From the NCBI RefSeq assembly GCF_047275745.1, contig NZ_JBKQWU010000003.1:124001-188000 (forward strand): a DNA stretch of 64,000 nt, in the 5' to 3' direction. Below the pieces are notes generated by a model. It ran no database searches. It worked only from the letters and a program-made list of their open reading frames with translations, and was not told the origin of the DNA. Positions 16,353 through 25,374 of this stretch are shown here, piece after piece. Origin of the DNA: Amaricoccus sp047275745 (GTDB lineage: Bacteria > Pseudomonadota > Alphaproteobacteria > Rhodobacterales > Rhodobacteraceae). A program made the translations under genes and the position numbers. Position 1 is the stretch's first letter; each line of letters begins with the position of its first letter.

Positions 16353-18770
16353 TCAGAAATCGAGATTCGCCACGCTGAGCGCGTTGGTCTGGATGAACTC
16401 GCGACGGGGCTCCACCTCGTCGCCCATCAGCTTGGTGAAGACCTCGTCCGCTTCCTCGCGATGCTCGATACGCACCTGCAGGAGCGTCCGTGCCTCCGGG
16501 TCGAGCGTGGTTTCCCAGAGCTGTTCCGGGTTCATCTCGCCGAGACCCTTGTAGCGCTGCAGGCTGAGCCCCTTCTCGCCCTCGCGCATCACCGCGTCGA
16601 GCAATTCCGAGGGGGCGTGGATCTCCTGGCTCTTGTCCTTGCGGATCAGTTCGGCCGGGGCGCCGTAGACCTCGGCCAGCGCCTCACTCAGCGCCGCGAG
16701 CCGGCGTGCCTCGGCGGAGCGGAGCGCCGCGCCGTCGATGATGCGCGTCTCCTCGACGCCACGCAGCACGCGCCAGAGCCGGATGCCCGCGTCCTGCGTC
16801 GGGCGCCCCTGCCAGCCGCGCGCGTATTCGGGCGCGATCATGTCGAGCCGCGCCGCGACCCGGTCCGCCGTGCCCTGCGGGTCGTCATCGAGCACGCCGC
16901 GCGCCAGCGCGCCGGCGATCGCCGCCTGTTCCAGCACGTGGCGCGAGTAATGCGTCGGGAAGCTGTTCAGCGCCGCGCGGACCGCCCGCGCCTCCTCCAC
17001 CACCCGCGCGAGATCGGCGCCCGCGAGCACGGAGCCGTCGCCGAGTCTCAGGCTCGCACCATCGAGCCCCTGCTCGATCAGATAGGAATCGAGCGCCGGC
17101 TGATCCTTCAGATAGACCTCCGAGCGCCCCCGCGTCACCTTGAAGAGCGGCGGCTGGGCAATGTAGAGATGCCCCGCCTCGATCAGGGGCGCCATCTGCC
17201 GGAAGAAGAACGTGAGCAGCAGCGTGCGGATATGCGCGCCGTCCACATCCGCGTCGGTCATGATGATGATCTTGTGGTAGCGGAGCTTGCCGAGATCGAA
17301 TTCGTCGCGCCCGATCCCGGTGCCGAGCGCGGTGATGAGCGTGCCGATCGCCTCGGAGGACAGCATCCGGTCGAAACGTGCGCGCTCGATGTTGAGGATC
17401 TTGCCCCGAAGCGGCAGCACCGCCTGGTTCGCCCGGTGCCGGCCCTGTTTCGCCGAGCCGCCGGCCGAGTCACCCTCGACGATGAAAAGCTCCGCCTTCG
17501 CGGGGTCCTTCTCCTGGCAGTCGGCGAGCTTGCCGGGCAGGTTCGCGACATCCATCGCCGTCTTGCGCCGCGTCAGGTCGCGGGCCTTGCGCGCCGCCTC
17601 CCGGGCGACGGCGGCTTCGACGATCTTGCCGACGACGATCCGCGCCTCGGCCGGGTTCTCCTCGAACCATTCGGCCAGCCGCTCGTTCAGGAGGCTCTCG
17701 ACCGCGGGGCGCACCTCGGAGGAGACGAGCTTGTCCTTGGTCTGGCTGGAGAATTTCGGGTCCGGCACCTTGACCGAGAGAACGCAGGTCAGCCCCTCGC
17801 GCGCGTCGTCGCCCGAGAGCGTCACCTTCTCCTTGCGGGCGATCCCGCTGGAGCCAGCGTAATTGTTGATCGTCCGCGTCAAGGCACCCCGGAAGGCCGC
17901 GAGATGCGTGCCGCCGTCACGCTGCGGGATGTTGTTGGTGAAGGGCAGGACGTTCTCGTGGTAGCTGTCGTTCCACCACATCGCGACCTCGATCCCGATG
18001 CCGTCGCGCTCGCCCGAGACATAGACCGGGTCCTTGATCAGCGGCGTCTTCGAGCGGTCGAGATAGCGCACGAACTCGCGGACGCCGCCGTCGTAATGCA
18101 GATCGACTTTGCGCTCCTCGGCATGGCGCTCGTCGCGCAGGCGGATGCGGACGCCGGAATTGAGGAAGGCGAGCTCGCGCAGCCGGTGTTCCAGGGTCGC
18201 GAAGGAATAATCGAGGTTCTTGAACGTGTCGGTCGAGCCGAGGAAGCGCACCTCGGTCCCCTTGCGCTCGCCCGCCGGGCCGACGCGGCGCAGGTGCTCG
18301 ACCGTGTCGCCACGCTCGAACCGTGCGTAATGCTCGTGGCCCTCGCGCCAGATCCTGAGTTCCAGCCAGTCTGAGAGCGCGTTCACCACCGAGACGCCGA
18401 CGCCGTGCAGACCGCCCGAAACCTTGTAGCTGTTCTGGTCGAATTTGCCGCCGGCGTGGAGCTGGGTCATGATGACCTCGGCGGCCGAGACGCCTTCGCC
18501 CTCGTGAATGCCGACGGGGATGCCGCGGCCGTTGTCGTAGACGCTGACCGAATTGTCGGCGTGCAGCGTGACGGTGACCTCGGTCGCATGACCGGCGAGA
18601 GCCTCGTCGATGCCGTTGTCGACGACCTCGTAGACCATGTGATGCAGGCCCGAGCCGTCATCGGTATCGCCGATATACATCCCCGGCCGCTTGCGGACGG
18701 CCTCCAGCCCTTTGAGAACCTTGATGGAATCGGCGTCGTAAGTCTCGGGGACGCGGGCGGCTTCGGCCAT
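16353..18770 (-). CDS. gyrB: DNA gyrase subunit B
   Basis: This 805-aa cytosolic protein is the ATPase subunit of gyrase, which introduces negative supercoils with GyrA. The GHKL ATPase domain (YDADSIKVLKGLEAVRKRPG, EVVDNGIDEALAGHA, NGRGIPVGIH), the transducer domain, the TOPRIM motif EGDSAGGSAKQGR with DADVDGAHIRTLLLTFF, and the C-terminal QRYKGLGEMNPEQLWETT are all present at usual spacing. The ATG is at 18770. It is last of the dnaA-dnaN-recF-gyrB series, separated from recF by a VOC gene. Confidence 0.98.
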   Translation of the reverse strand: MAEAARVPETYDADSIKVLKGLEAVRKRPGMYIGDTDDGSGLHHMVYEVVDNGIDEALAGHATEVTVTLHADNSVSVYDNGRGIPVGIHEGEGVSAAEVIMTQLHAGGKFDQNSYKVSGGLHGVGVSVVNALSDWLELRIWREGHEHYARFERGDTVEHLRRVGPAGERKGTEVRFLGSTDTFKNLDYSFATLEHRLRELAFLNSGVRIRLRDERHAEERKVDLHYDGGVREFVRYLDRSKTPLIKDPVYVSGERDGIGIEVAMWWNDSYHENVLPFTNNIPQRDGGTHLAAFRGALTRTINNYAGSSGIARKEKVTLSGDDAREGLTCVLSVKVPDPKFSSQTKDKLVSSEVRPAVESLLNERLAEWFEENPAEARIVVGKIVEAAVAREAARKARDLTRRKTAMDVANLPGKLADCQEKDPAKAELFIVEGDSAGGSAKQGRHRANQAVLPLRGKILNIERARFDRMLSSEAIGTLITALGTGIGRDEFDLGKLRYHKIIIMTDADVDGAHIRTLLLTFFFRQMAPLIEAGHLYIAQPPLFKVTRGRSEVYLKDQPALDSYLIEQGLDGASLRLGDGSVLAGADLARVVEEARAVRAALNSFPTHYSRHVLEQAAIAGALARGVLDDDPQGTADRVAARLDMIAPEYARGWQGRPTQDAGIRLWRVLRGVEETRIIDGAALRSAEARRLAALSEALAEVYGAPAELIRKDKSQEIHAPSELLDAVMREGEKGLSLQRYKGLGEMNPEQLWETTLDPEARTLLQVRIEHREEADEVFTKLMGDEVEPRREFIQTNALSVANLDF

Positions 18771-18920
18771 GCTGTCGGGAGTCCTTGGTTATGGTGTCAC
18801 AATTTAGCCATTGCCGACCGAAATGTCACCCTCGGCGGGCCGCGAAATCGCCGATTTTCCGTCCCAGACCAGCCTGTTAACGCCTTTCGCACCCGGACCC
18901 TCCGGTACCGGCCGCCTTCC

Positions 18921-19355
18921 TCAGCCGCCCGCCGCCGGCAGTGTGAGCGTGCCGTCCGCGCCGAGGTTCCAGAACGGGTTCATCGCGAGTTCCCAGACAT
19001 GGCCGTCGGGATCGGCGAAATACCCGGAATAGCCGCCCCAGAACACCTTCTCGGGCCGCTTCAACTCCGTGGCCCCGGCGGAGAGCGCGAGGTCGAAAGC
19101 CGCGTCGACCTCGGCCTCGGTCGCGAGATTGCGCGCGAGCGTGATGGCGCCCGTGCCGAGGCCCGAGCGTTCCGCCCTCATGTCCTCAGCGAGATCGTCG
19201 ATCCCGAAGAGCGCCAGCACCTGGCCGGCGACTTGGATGAAGACCACACCCTCGGGCGCCTGGGCGGCTTCCCAGCCCAGCGCCGCGTAGAAGGCGCGGG
19301 ATCGCTCGAGATCGGCGACGCCGAGCGTGATGAGGCTGATCGATTTCGGAAACAT
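18921..19355 (-). CDS. VOC (glyoxalase-fold) family protein
   Basis: This 144-aa protein has the vicinal-oxygen-chelate pattern SLITLGVADLERSRAFYAALGWE at the start and YSGYFADPDGHVWELAMNPFW near the end, with the family's metal-ligand Glu in VWELA. Members include metal-dependent lyases, dioxygenases and antibiotic-binding proteins, so the substrate is open. The ATG at 19355 has GGAGGACGGAGC upstream. It sits between recF and gyrB, which are adjacent in many bacteria, so it looks like a local insertion. Confidence 0.85.
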   Translation of the reverse strand: MFPKSISLITLGVADLERSRAFYAALGWEAAQAPEGVVFIQVAGQVLALFGIDDLAEDMRAERSGLGTGAITLARNLATEAEVDAAFDLALSAGATELKRPEKVFWGGYSGYFADPDGHVWELAMNPFWNLGADGTLTLPAAGG

Positions 19356-19456
19356 GCTCCGTCCTCCGTGGGTCGGCTGATCCGCGCAGCCTGTCGGCGG
19401 GGCGGCGAGCCGTCAAGGATCGGCGGTGCATCGCCCGGCCCGCGGGTCGCCCCAGC

Positions 19457-20632
19457 CTAGAGATCGTCCGGTCGGCGGATCATGGAGCCGTCCGGCCCGT
19501 CTTCGACCCGCAGCCGCTCGCCATCAAGCCCTTCGAAAAGCTCGGACCCCGTGCCGGTGAGAAACGCCTGCGCGCCGAGGTTCGAGATCGCCGTGTAGAG
19601 CGCCCGCCTCCGATCCGCGTCGAGGTGTGCCGCGACCTCGTCGAGCAGCAGCGGCGGCGCCGCGCCGAAATCCCGCGCCACCGCCCAGGCGTTGGCGAGC
19701 ACGACGCCGATCAGAAGCGCCTTCTGCTCGCCGGTCGAGCAGAGACGCGCCTCGACACCCTTCGCCGCGTAGACGGCGCCGAGGTCGTCCCGGTGCGGGC
19801 CGAGCGTGGTGCGCCCGGCCGCGAGATCGCGCGGCCGGTTCTCACGCAGCGCGTCGCGAAGCCCTTCCGCGTCGCGCGGCCCCTCCGCGAGCAGGGACAA
19901 CTCGCCTCGGGGAAACCCCGGCGTCGCGGGCGCCTCGGCGAGCCGCGCCAGCGCCCGGCGCCGCGCGGTGTCGATCCGCGCACCCTCCTCGGCGAGCCGC
20001 GCTTCGAGCGCGTCGTACCAGGCGGCGTCCCGGGACTCGTCGCGCAGGAGCCGGTTGCGCTCCCGTAAGGCCCGGTCATAGGCGAGCGCGGCCTGAGCAT
20101 GGTCGGGAACGAGGCTGAGCGTCACGCGGTCGAGAAAGCGCCGCCGCTCCGCCGCGACTTCCATCCAGAGCCGATCCATCGCCGGGGTGAGCCAGAGAAC
20201 CCGGGCCACCCCGCCGAGCGCCGACTGCGCCGCGACCTTGCCATCGATCTCCACCCGCCGGCCCGCGCCCCCCTCGCTCCAGGTGGCGATCTCATGGGCG
20301 CCGCCCGGCCCGTCGAGCCGGGCCGTGACCTTCCAGCCGATCCGCTCGGGCAGGCGGGCCAGTTCCTCCGCCGCCGCGCCGCGCAGGCCGCGACCGGGCG
20401 AGAGGAGCGAGATCGCCTCGATGAGATTGGTCTTGCCCGCCCCGTTCGGCCCGAAGATCGCGACGGGGGCGCCCGAGAAGGCGAGCGCCGCCGCCGCGTG
20501 GGAGCGGAAATGCGAGAGCGTCAGGCGGCGGAGGATCAGCCGGCCGGGACGGGCCCCATCTTTCGCCCGGTCTCTCACCCCGCCTTTCGCCGCGTTCTCC
20601 GCCGCGTCGCCCAGCCCGTCCGCTGGCGTCAC
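19457..20632 (-). CDS. recF: DNA replication/repair ATPase RecF
   Basis: RecF is an SMC-like ATPase that loads RecA at gaps with RecO and RecR. Here it is up to 391 aa with LTLSHFRSHAAAALAF, the Walker A FGPNGAGKTNLIEA (60-73) and the ABC signature and Walker B region in the C-terminal third (STGEQKALLIGVVLANA, PLLLDEVAAHLDADRR). The GTG at 20632 overlaps the dnaN stop (GTGA), which argues for it, but it leaves a ~30-residue unusual N-terminal extension. An in-frame GTG at 20578 is an alternative. Confidence 0.95.
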   Translation of the reverse strand: MTPADGLGDAAENAAKGGVRDRAKDGARPGRLILRRLTLSHFRSHAAAALAFSGAPVAIFGPNGAGKTNLIEAISLLSPGRGLRGAAAEELARLPERIGWKVTARLDGPGGAHEIATWSEGGAGRRVEIDGKVAAQSALGGVARVLWLTPAMDRLWMEVAAERRRFLDRVTLSLVPDHAQAALAYDRALRERNRLLRDESRDAAWYDALEARLAEEGARIDTARRRALARLAEAPATPGFPRGELSLLAEGPRDAEGLRDALRENRPRDLAAGRTTLGPHRDDLGAVYAAKGVEARLCSTGEQKALLIGVVLANAWAVARDFGAAPPLLLDEVAAHLDADRRRALYTAISNLGAQAFLTGTGSELFEGLDGERLRVEDGPDGSMIRRPDDL

Positions 20633-21747
20633 ACCCGCATCGGCATCACGACATAGACGGCCGATTCGTCATTGCCCTCGCGCATCAGCGTCGGATCGCC
20701 TGACGAGTTGAACAGGAAGACCGCGTTCTCCCGGTCCACCTGACCCGCGATCTCGAGCAGGTATTTCGCGTTGAAGCCGATCTCCAGTCGCTCGTCGGCA
20801 TAGGCGACCGCGAGTTCCTCGTCCGCCGCGCCCGAATCGGGGGCGTTGACCGAGAGGACCAGCCGGTCCTCCTCGATCGCCATCTTCACCGCCCGCGACC
20901 GCTCGGAGCTTACCGTCGCGACACGATCAACGGCCTGCGCGAATTCGGCCGCGTCCACCTCGAGCCGGCGCGCGTTGTTGGTCGGGATCACGCGGGAATA
21001 GTCGGGGAAGGTGCCGTCGATCACCTTGGAGGTCAGCGTCACCTCCGGCGTCGCGAAGCGCACCTTGGTCTCGCTGACCGAAACCGCGATCGTCGCCTCG
21101 TCGTCGTCGAGCAGCTTGCGAAGTTCGCCCACCGTCTTGCGCGGCACGATCACGCCGGGGATGCGCTCCGCCCCCTCGGGCAGCGGCGCGTCGATGCGGG
21201 CGAGCCGGTGCCCGTCGGTCGCCACGCAGCGCAGCACCGGCCCCTCGGTCGAGGTCGCCGCGTGCATGTAGACGCCGTTGAGATAATAGCGCGTCTCCTC
21301 GGTCGAGATCGCGAATTTCGCCTTGTCGAACAACCGGCGCAGCACCGGCGCGGGGCAGGAGAAGTCGCAATCGTATTCCGCGCTGGCCATGATCGGGAAA
21401 TCCTCGCGCGGCAGCGTCTGGAGCGAGAAATGCGACCGCCCCGCCCGCACTTCGAGCCGGCCGGCGGAGGGATCGTCGGCCAGTTCCACCATCGCGCCGT
21501 CGGGAAGCTTGCGGACGATCTCATGCAGCGTATGCGCGGAAACCGTGGTGGCGCCCGCGTTCACGACCATGGCGCGCGCCTTGTCGATCACCTCGATGTC
21601 GAGATCGGTGGCGCGGAAGCTGACCTGATCGCCCTCCGCCTCGATCAGCACATTGCCGAGAATCGGGATCGTGTTGCGCCGCTCAACCACAGATTGCGCG
21701 CGATTCATGGCCCGGAGCAGGGCACCGCGCTCCATGCTGAGTTTCAT
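20629..21747 (-). CDS. dnaN: DNA polymerase III beta sliding clamp
   Basis: This 372-aa protein forms the ring that tethers DNA polymerases to the template. The three repeated clamp domains are recognisable: MKLSMERGALLRAMNRAQSVVERRNTIPILGN at the start, FDKAKFAISTEETRYYLNGVYMH in the middle, and the C-terminal DPTLMREGNDESAVYVVMPMRV typical of alphaproteobacterial clamps. The ATG at 21747 is fixed by homology; the frame runs on upstream without family-like sequence. Its stop overlaps the recF start. Confidence 0.97.
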   Translation of the reverse strand: MKLSMERGALLRAMNRAQSVVERRNTIPILGNVLIEAEGDQVSFRATDLDIEVIDKARAMVVNAGATTVSAHTLHEIVRKLPDGAMVELADDPSAGRLEVRAGRSHFSLQTLPREDFPIMASAEYDCDFSCPAPVLRRLFDKAKFAISTEETRYYLNGVYMHAATSTEGPVLRCVATDGHRLARIDAPLPEGAERIPGVIVPRKTVGELRKLLDDDEATIAVSVSETKVRFATPEVTLTSKVIDGTFPDYSRVIPTNNARRLEVDAAEFAQAVDRVATVSSERSRAVKMAIEEDRLVLSVNAPDSGAADEELAVAYADERLEIGFNAKYLLEIAGQVDRENAVFLFNSSGDPTLMREGNDESAVYVVMPMRV

Positions 21748-21977
21748 GCCTGTTCCCCCTGCTCCCGTCCGCCCGGACCGGGGCGGGGAGGCGACACTAG
21801 CGGATCGTGCGCGGACTGCAAGGGCAAGCTTGCTCGGCGCACGGGTGACGCGCGGAGTGGACTTCGGCCTGTCCTCCCACGATCCGTCCAGGCGGTGCAT
21901 GGCTCGGCCTCGGCCGCCTTCCTCCCACCCGCGATCCCGGGTCGGTCGGACCACGGTCCGCCGCCATTGGTCTCCGC

Positions 21978-23576
21978 TTACGCTTCCAGCATCCGGCGGA
22001 GAAGCTCCACGTCCTCGGCGATCTGGTTGTCGGTCTTCTTCAGCTCTTCGATCTTGCGAACGGCGTGGATCACCGTGGTGTGGTCCCTGCCGCCGAAACG
22101 GCGGCCGATCTCCGGCAGGCTCTTCGAGGTCAGCGTCTTGGCGAGATACATCGCCACCTGACGCGGCCGCGCGACCTGGCGCGCCCGGCGGGCGGAGAGC
22201 AGGTCGGACATCCTCAGGTTGTAATGATCCGCCACCTTCCGGATGATCTCGTCGATCGTGACCTTGCGCTCGGAGGCCCGCAGCACATCCGCGAGGCATT
22301 CCTGCGTCATGTCGAGATTGATCTCGCGGCCTACCAGCCCCGCGAAGGCGAAGAGCCGGGTCAGCGCGCCTTCGAGCACGCGGACATTCGACGAGATCCG
22401 GTGCGCGAGGAACTCCATCACCCCCGCGCCCACGACGACACCGGGATGCGCCTGCATCTGTGCCTCGGCCTTCGCCTGGAGGATGCCGAGCCGAAGCTCG
22501 TAATCGGTCGGGTGCAGGTCCACGACGAGACCCCACTGGAGCCGAGACTTGATGCGCTCCTCGAGCCCGTCGATCTCGCCCGGCGCGCGGTCGGCGGAGA
22601 TGATGATCTGCTTCTGCTGGTCGATGAGCGCGTTGAAGGTGTGGAAGAACTCGTCCTGGGTCGAATCCTTGCCGGCGATGAACTGCACGTCGTCCACCAT
22701 CAGCATGTCGACCGAGCGGAACATCTCCTTGAACCCATGCATCTCCTTGAAGCGAAGCGCCGAGACGAAACGGTACATGAACTGTTCCGCCGAGAGATAG
22801 AGCACCTTCGCATCGGGCGTGTTGTGGCGCACCTCCCAGGCGATCGCATGCATGAGATGCGTCTTGCCGAGACCGACGCCGCCATAAAGGAAGAGCGGAT
22901 TGAAGGCGACCTCGCCGCCATCGGCAACGCGGCGCGCGGCGGCATGGGCGAGTTCGTTCGGCTTGCCGACCACGAAATTGTCGAAGGTGAAACGGCCGTC
23001 GAGCGGCGCCTGCGGCAAATCGACGTCAGCGGGCATGACGGGCCCCTCGGATCTGGAACGGAGAACGGCGGGCGCCCCGGGCGTCTCGCCGGGCGCCGCG
23101 GATGGCTCCGCGTCGCCCGGGATTCCGCGCGCTGGGTCCGGGTCGGCGGCCGGGTCGCTGGATGCGATCCCACCGGGCTTTCCGCCGCGCACGATCCCGG
23201 GACGGGGGGACCGCGGACGATATGGCCCCGAGGTGGATGCCGGCGAGGACCCCGACGGGGGCGCGACCGGGGCCGCGGAAAGCGGTCCGGAGGGCGGTCC
23301 GGGATCGTTCGAGCAGACCGCGACCGTGAACTCGAGCCTGCTCACGGGGACCTGTTCCTTGGCGAGCAGGTGGCGGATCGCCTCGCCGTAGTTGCGCTGC
23401 ACCCAGGTGCCGATGAAGGTATTGGGCGCGGAGATGCGGACGATCCCGTGATCGGCGCCGACGAAGGCGAGGGGGTCGATCCAGTTCTGATAGGCGTCCT
23501 TTCCGATCTGGCTCTTCAGATGGCCACGCACACGCGACCACGCCCCAGAACTGGCATCCGGCATGTCATTCATCAT
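21978..23576 (-). CDS. dnaA: Chromosomal replication initiator DnaA
   Basis: DnaA opens the replication origin. This 532-aa copy has domain I (WSRVRGHLKSQIGKDAYQNWIDPLAFV, 13-39), a long domain II, the AAA+ domain with Walker A YGGVGLGKTH (231-240) and sensor motifs, and the DNA-binding domain IV ending in RRFGGRDHTTVIHAVRKIEEL. It is longer than the ~467-aa E. coli protein because domain II is a ~100-residue Pro/Ala/Ser/Gly-rich linker (91-192). The start at ATG 23576 lacks a strong Shine-Dalgarno site. It heads the dnaA-dnaN-recF-gyrB series. Confidence 0.98.
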   Translation of the reverse strand: MMNDMPDASSGAWSRVRGHLKSQIGKDAYQNWIDPLAFVGADHGIVRISAPNTFIGTWVQRNYGEAIRHLLAKEQVPVSRLEFTVAVCSNDPGPPSGPLSAAPVAPPSGSSPASTSGPYRPRSPRPGIVRGGKPGGIASSDPAADPDPARGIPGDAEPSAAPGETPGAPAVLRSRSEGPVMPADVDLPQAPLDGRFTFDNFVVGKPNELAHAAARRVADGGEVAFNPLFLYGGVGLGKTHLMHAIAWEVRHNTPDAKVLYLSAEQFMYRFVSALRFKEMHGFKEMFRSVDMLMVDDVQFIAGKDSTQDEFFHTFNALIDQQKQIIISADRAPGEIDGLEERIKSRLQWGLVVDLHPTDYELRLGILQAKAEAQMQAHPGVVVGAGVMEFLAHRISSNVRVLEGALTRLFAFAGLVGREINLDMTQECLADVLRASERKVTIDEIIRKVADHYNLRMSDLLSARRARQVARPRQVAMYLAKTLTSKSLPEIGRRFGGRDHTTVIHAVRKIEELKKTDNQIAEDVELLRRMLEA

Positions 23577-24112
23577 CAGGCTGCTTCGTGGGATACGGCT
23601 TGGCGGAAAACGCGGGCGGCTGGGTGGTCGGACAGGCGGTCGGACGGGCCGTCTCGCTGATCCCGGCTGGCCGCGCGCACTCTGTTCGAACTCTCACAAG
23701 AACGCATGCCCATTCCCTCCGCGAGGCTTATCATTCTTACCGCCGCCAACATCAGCCGTGAATAGCTCCAGAACGATCAGGCCGCCGGCCAGTTACGCAC
23801 AGTCTCTCCACCCCTTCACGACCGGCTATTCTTTCGTTCCACAACATAAGCCACTCGACTGTTCGGGCGGCGGGCCAGAACGTCGGCGGCGGGTTCAGGA
23901 TAGCACGAAGGGCAGGAGTCAGATTCGTCACACTGTGGTTAACCATACCCAAGAGCCCCGAAACGGACAACCGGACCGAAGGAGGAACATCTCCGAATTC
24001 CCCCGGACGCCTCCCGGGCGCCTCCCGCACCACTCGGGGCTCGTGCCCGCGCAAAGAAAAACGCGCCCGAATCGGGCGCGTCGAAACGGTCCAGGGACCG
24101 CGGTTCAGGCTG
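23577..24112. other. dnaA-rpsT spacer, candidate oriC region
   Basis: This ~535-base gene-free stretch upstream of dnaA is less GC-rich than its flanks. It holds sequences near the DnaA-box consensus TTATCCACA: TTACGCACA at 23793-23801 and TTAACCACA on the minus strand (TGTGGTTAA at 23934-23942). A weaker CGTTCCACA lies near 23835. Gene context (rpsT-dnaA-dnaN-recF-gyrB) favours an origin or at least a dnaA autoregulatory region. Few perfect boxes are present, and many alphaproteobacteria start replication elsewhere, so confidence is modest. Confidence 0.35.
24055..24081 (-). terminator. Intrinsic terminator of rpsT
   Basis: Read on the minus strand, an ACGCGCCCGA / TCGGGCGCGT inverted repeat (24061-24081) is followed by a T-rich run (TTTTTCTTTG). 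It lies 31 bases past the rpsT stop codon and is a standard Rho-independent terminator. Confidence 0.85.
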
Positions 24113-24379
24113 TCAGGCGCTCAGGGCCTTCACACGGCCAGCGAGGCGCGAGACCTTCCGCGAGGCGGTGTTCTTGTGCGTCACGCCCTTGCTGACGCCC
24201 CGCATGATCTCGGGCTGCGCGGCGCGCAGCGCCTCGGTCGCGGCCGCGCCGTCGCCCGAGGCGATGGCTTCCTCGACCTTCCGGATGAAGGTGCGGATGC
24301 GCGAACGGCGCGCCTTGTTGACTTCCGTGCGACGCTCGGTCTGGCGCGCGCGCTTCTTGGAGGACGGCGAATTTGCCAT
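24113..24379 (-). CDS. rpsT: 30S ribosomal protein S20
   Basis: This 88-aa basic ribosomal protein binds 16S rRNA during early 30S assembly. The N-terminus MANSPSSKKRARQTERRTEVNKARRS and the C-terminal GVTHKNTASRKVSRLAGRVKAL are typical of S20. The ATG is at 24379. A terminator follows at 24055-24081, so it ends its own transcript before the dnaA region. The position between an enoyl-CoA hydratase gene and dnaA is a common alphaproteobacterial arrangement. Confidence 0.97.
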   Translation of the reverse strand: MANSPSSKKRARQTERRTEVNKARRSRIRTFIRKVEEAIASGDGAAATEALRAAQPEIMRGVSKGVTHKNTASRKVSRLAGRVKALSA

Positions 24380-24534
24380 ATATGAGGTCCGTTTGTCAGT
24401 CGTGAATGGATCAGGGCGCGTCTCTATCGCCGGGCCCGCCCGAAGTCAACCGCCTATCGGGACATATCGGGCCGACGCCCGCGGTTCGGGCGGGTCTTCC
24501 GGCGCCGCTTCCCGGCCGGCGGGGCTGCCAGGAT

Positions 24535-25311
24535 CTACCGTCCTTGGAATCTCGGCTCGCGCTTTTCGAGGAAGGCCGCCATGCCCTCCTTCTGATCCGC
24601 CGTCGAGAACAGCGCCTGGAACATCCGCCGCTCGAAGATGAGGCCCTCGCGCAGGCTCGACTCGGTCGCGCGCGCCACCGCCTCCTTCGCGGCCTTGATC
24701 GCGAGCGGCGGTTTCGACGCGATCGTCCGTGCGACCGCCCCGGCCTCGGCGAGCAGTTCGTCCGCCGGGACCACCCGACTCACGAGCCCGGACCGCTCGG
24801 CCTCCTCCGCCCCGATGAGGCGGCCCGTCAGCACCATCTCCATCGCCTTCGACTGCCCGACCAGCCGGGGCAGCCGCTGCGTGCCGCCGAGGCCCGGAAT
24901 GACCCCGAGATTGACTTCCGGCTGGCCGAATTTCGCCGTATCGGCGGCGAGGATGAAATCGCAGAGCATCGCCAGTTCGCAGCCCCCGCCAAGACAGTAG
25001 CCCGCGACCGCCGCGATGATGGGCTTGCGGCAGCGCAGGATCGCTTCGGAGGAGGCGGTGAACATGTCCTCACCGAAGGCGTCGACGAAGGTGCGTCCCG
25101 ACATCTCGCGGATATCCGCCCCGGCGGCGAAGGCCTTCTCCGATCCCGTGACGACGATCGCGCCGACCGCCGGATCGGAATCCGCCGCGCCGACCGCCTC
25201 GGCGAGTTCGGCGAGAAGCGCCGCGTTCAGCGCGTTCAGCGCCTCGGGGCGGTTGAGCCGGATCGTCGTGACCCGGTCCTCGGTCGAGACCAGAAGCGTC
25301 TTGTAGTCCAC
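24535..25311 (-). CDS. Enoyl-CoA hydratase
   Basis: This 258-aa crotonase-family enzyme hydrates trans-2-enoyl-CoA to 3-hydroxyacyl-CoA in fatty-acid beta-oxidation. The oxyanion-hole segment FAAGADIREM (61-70), GYCLGGGCELAM with Glu112 and KFGQPEVNLGVIPGLGGTQRL with Glu132 give both catalytic glutamates of true hydratases. The start is GTG at 25311 with AAGGA upstream. It lies between mutM and rpsT, a conserved neighbourhood without obvious functional logic. Confidence 0.93.
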   Translation of the reverse strand: MDYKTLLVSTEDRVTTIRLNRPEALNALNAALLAELAEAVGAADSDPAVGAIVVTGSEKAFAAGADIREMSGRTFVDAFGEDMFTASSEAILRCRKPIIAAVAGYCLGGGCELAMLCDFILAADTAKFGQPEVNLGVIPGLGGTQRLPRLVGQSKAMEMVLTGRLIGAEEAERSGLVSRVVPADELLAEAGAVARTIASKPPLAIKAAKEAVARATESSLREGLIFERRMFQALFSTADQKEGMAAFLEKREPRFQGR

Positions 25312-25374
25312 GGGCGGTTCCTTCTTCGCAGGCGCGCCAAGATGGCGTGGGCCCGGGCGGGGATCAAGCGCGCA

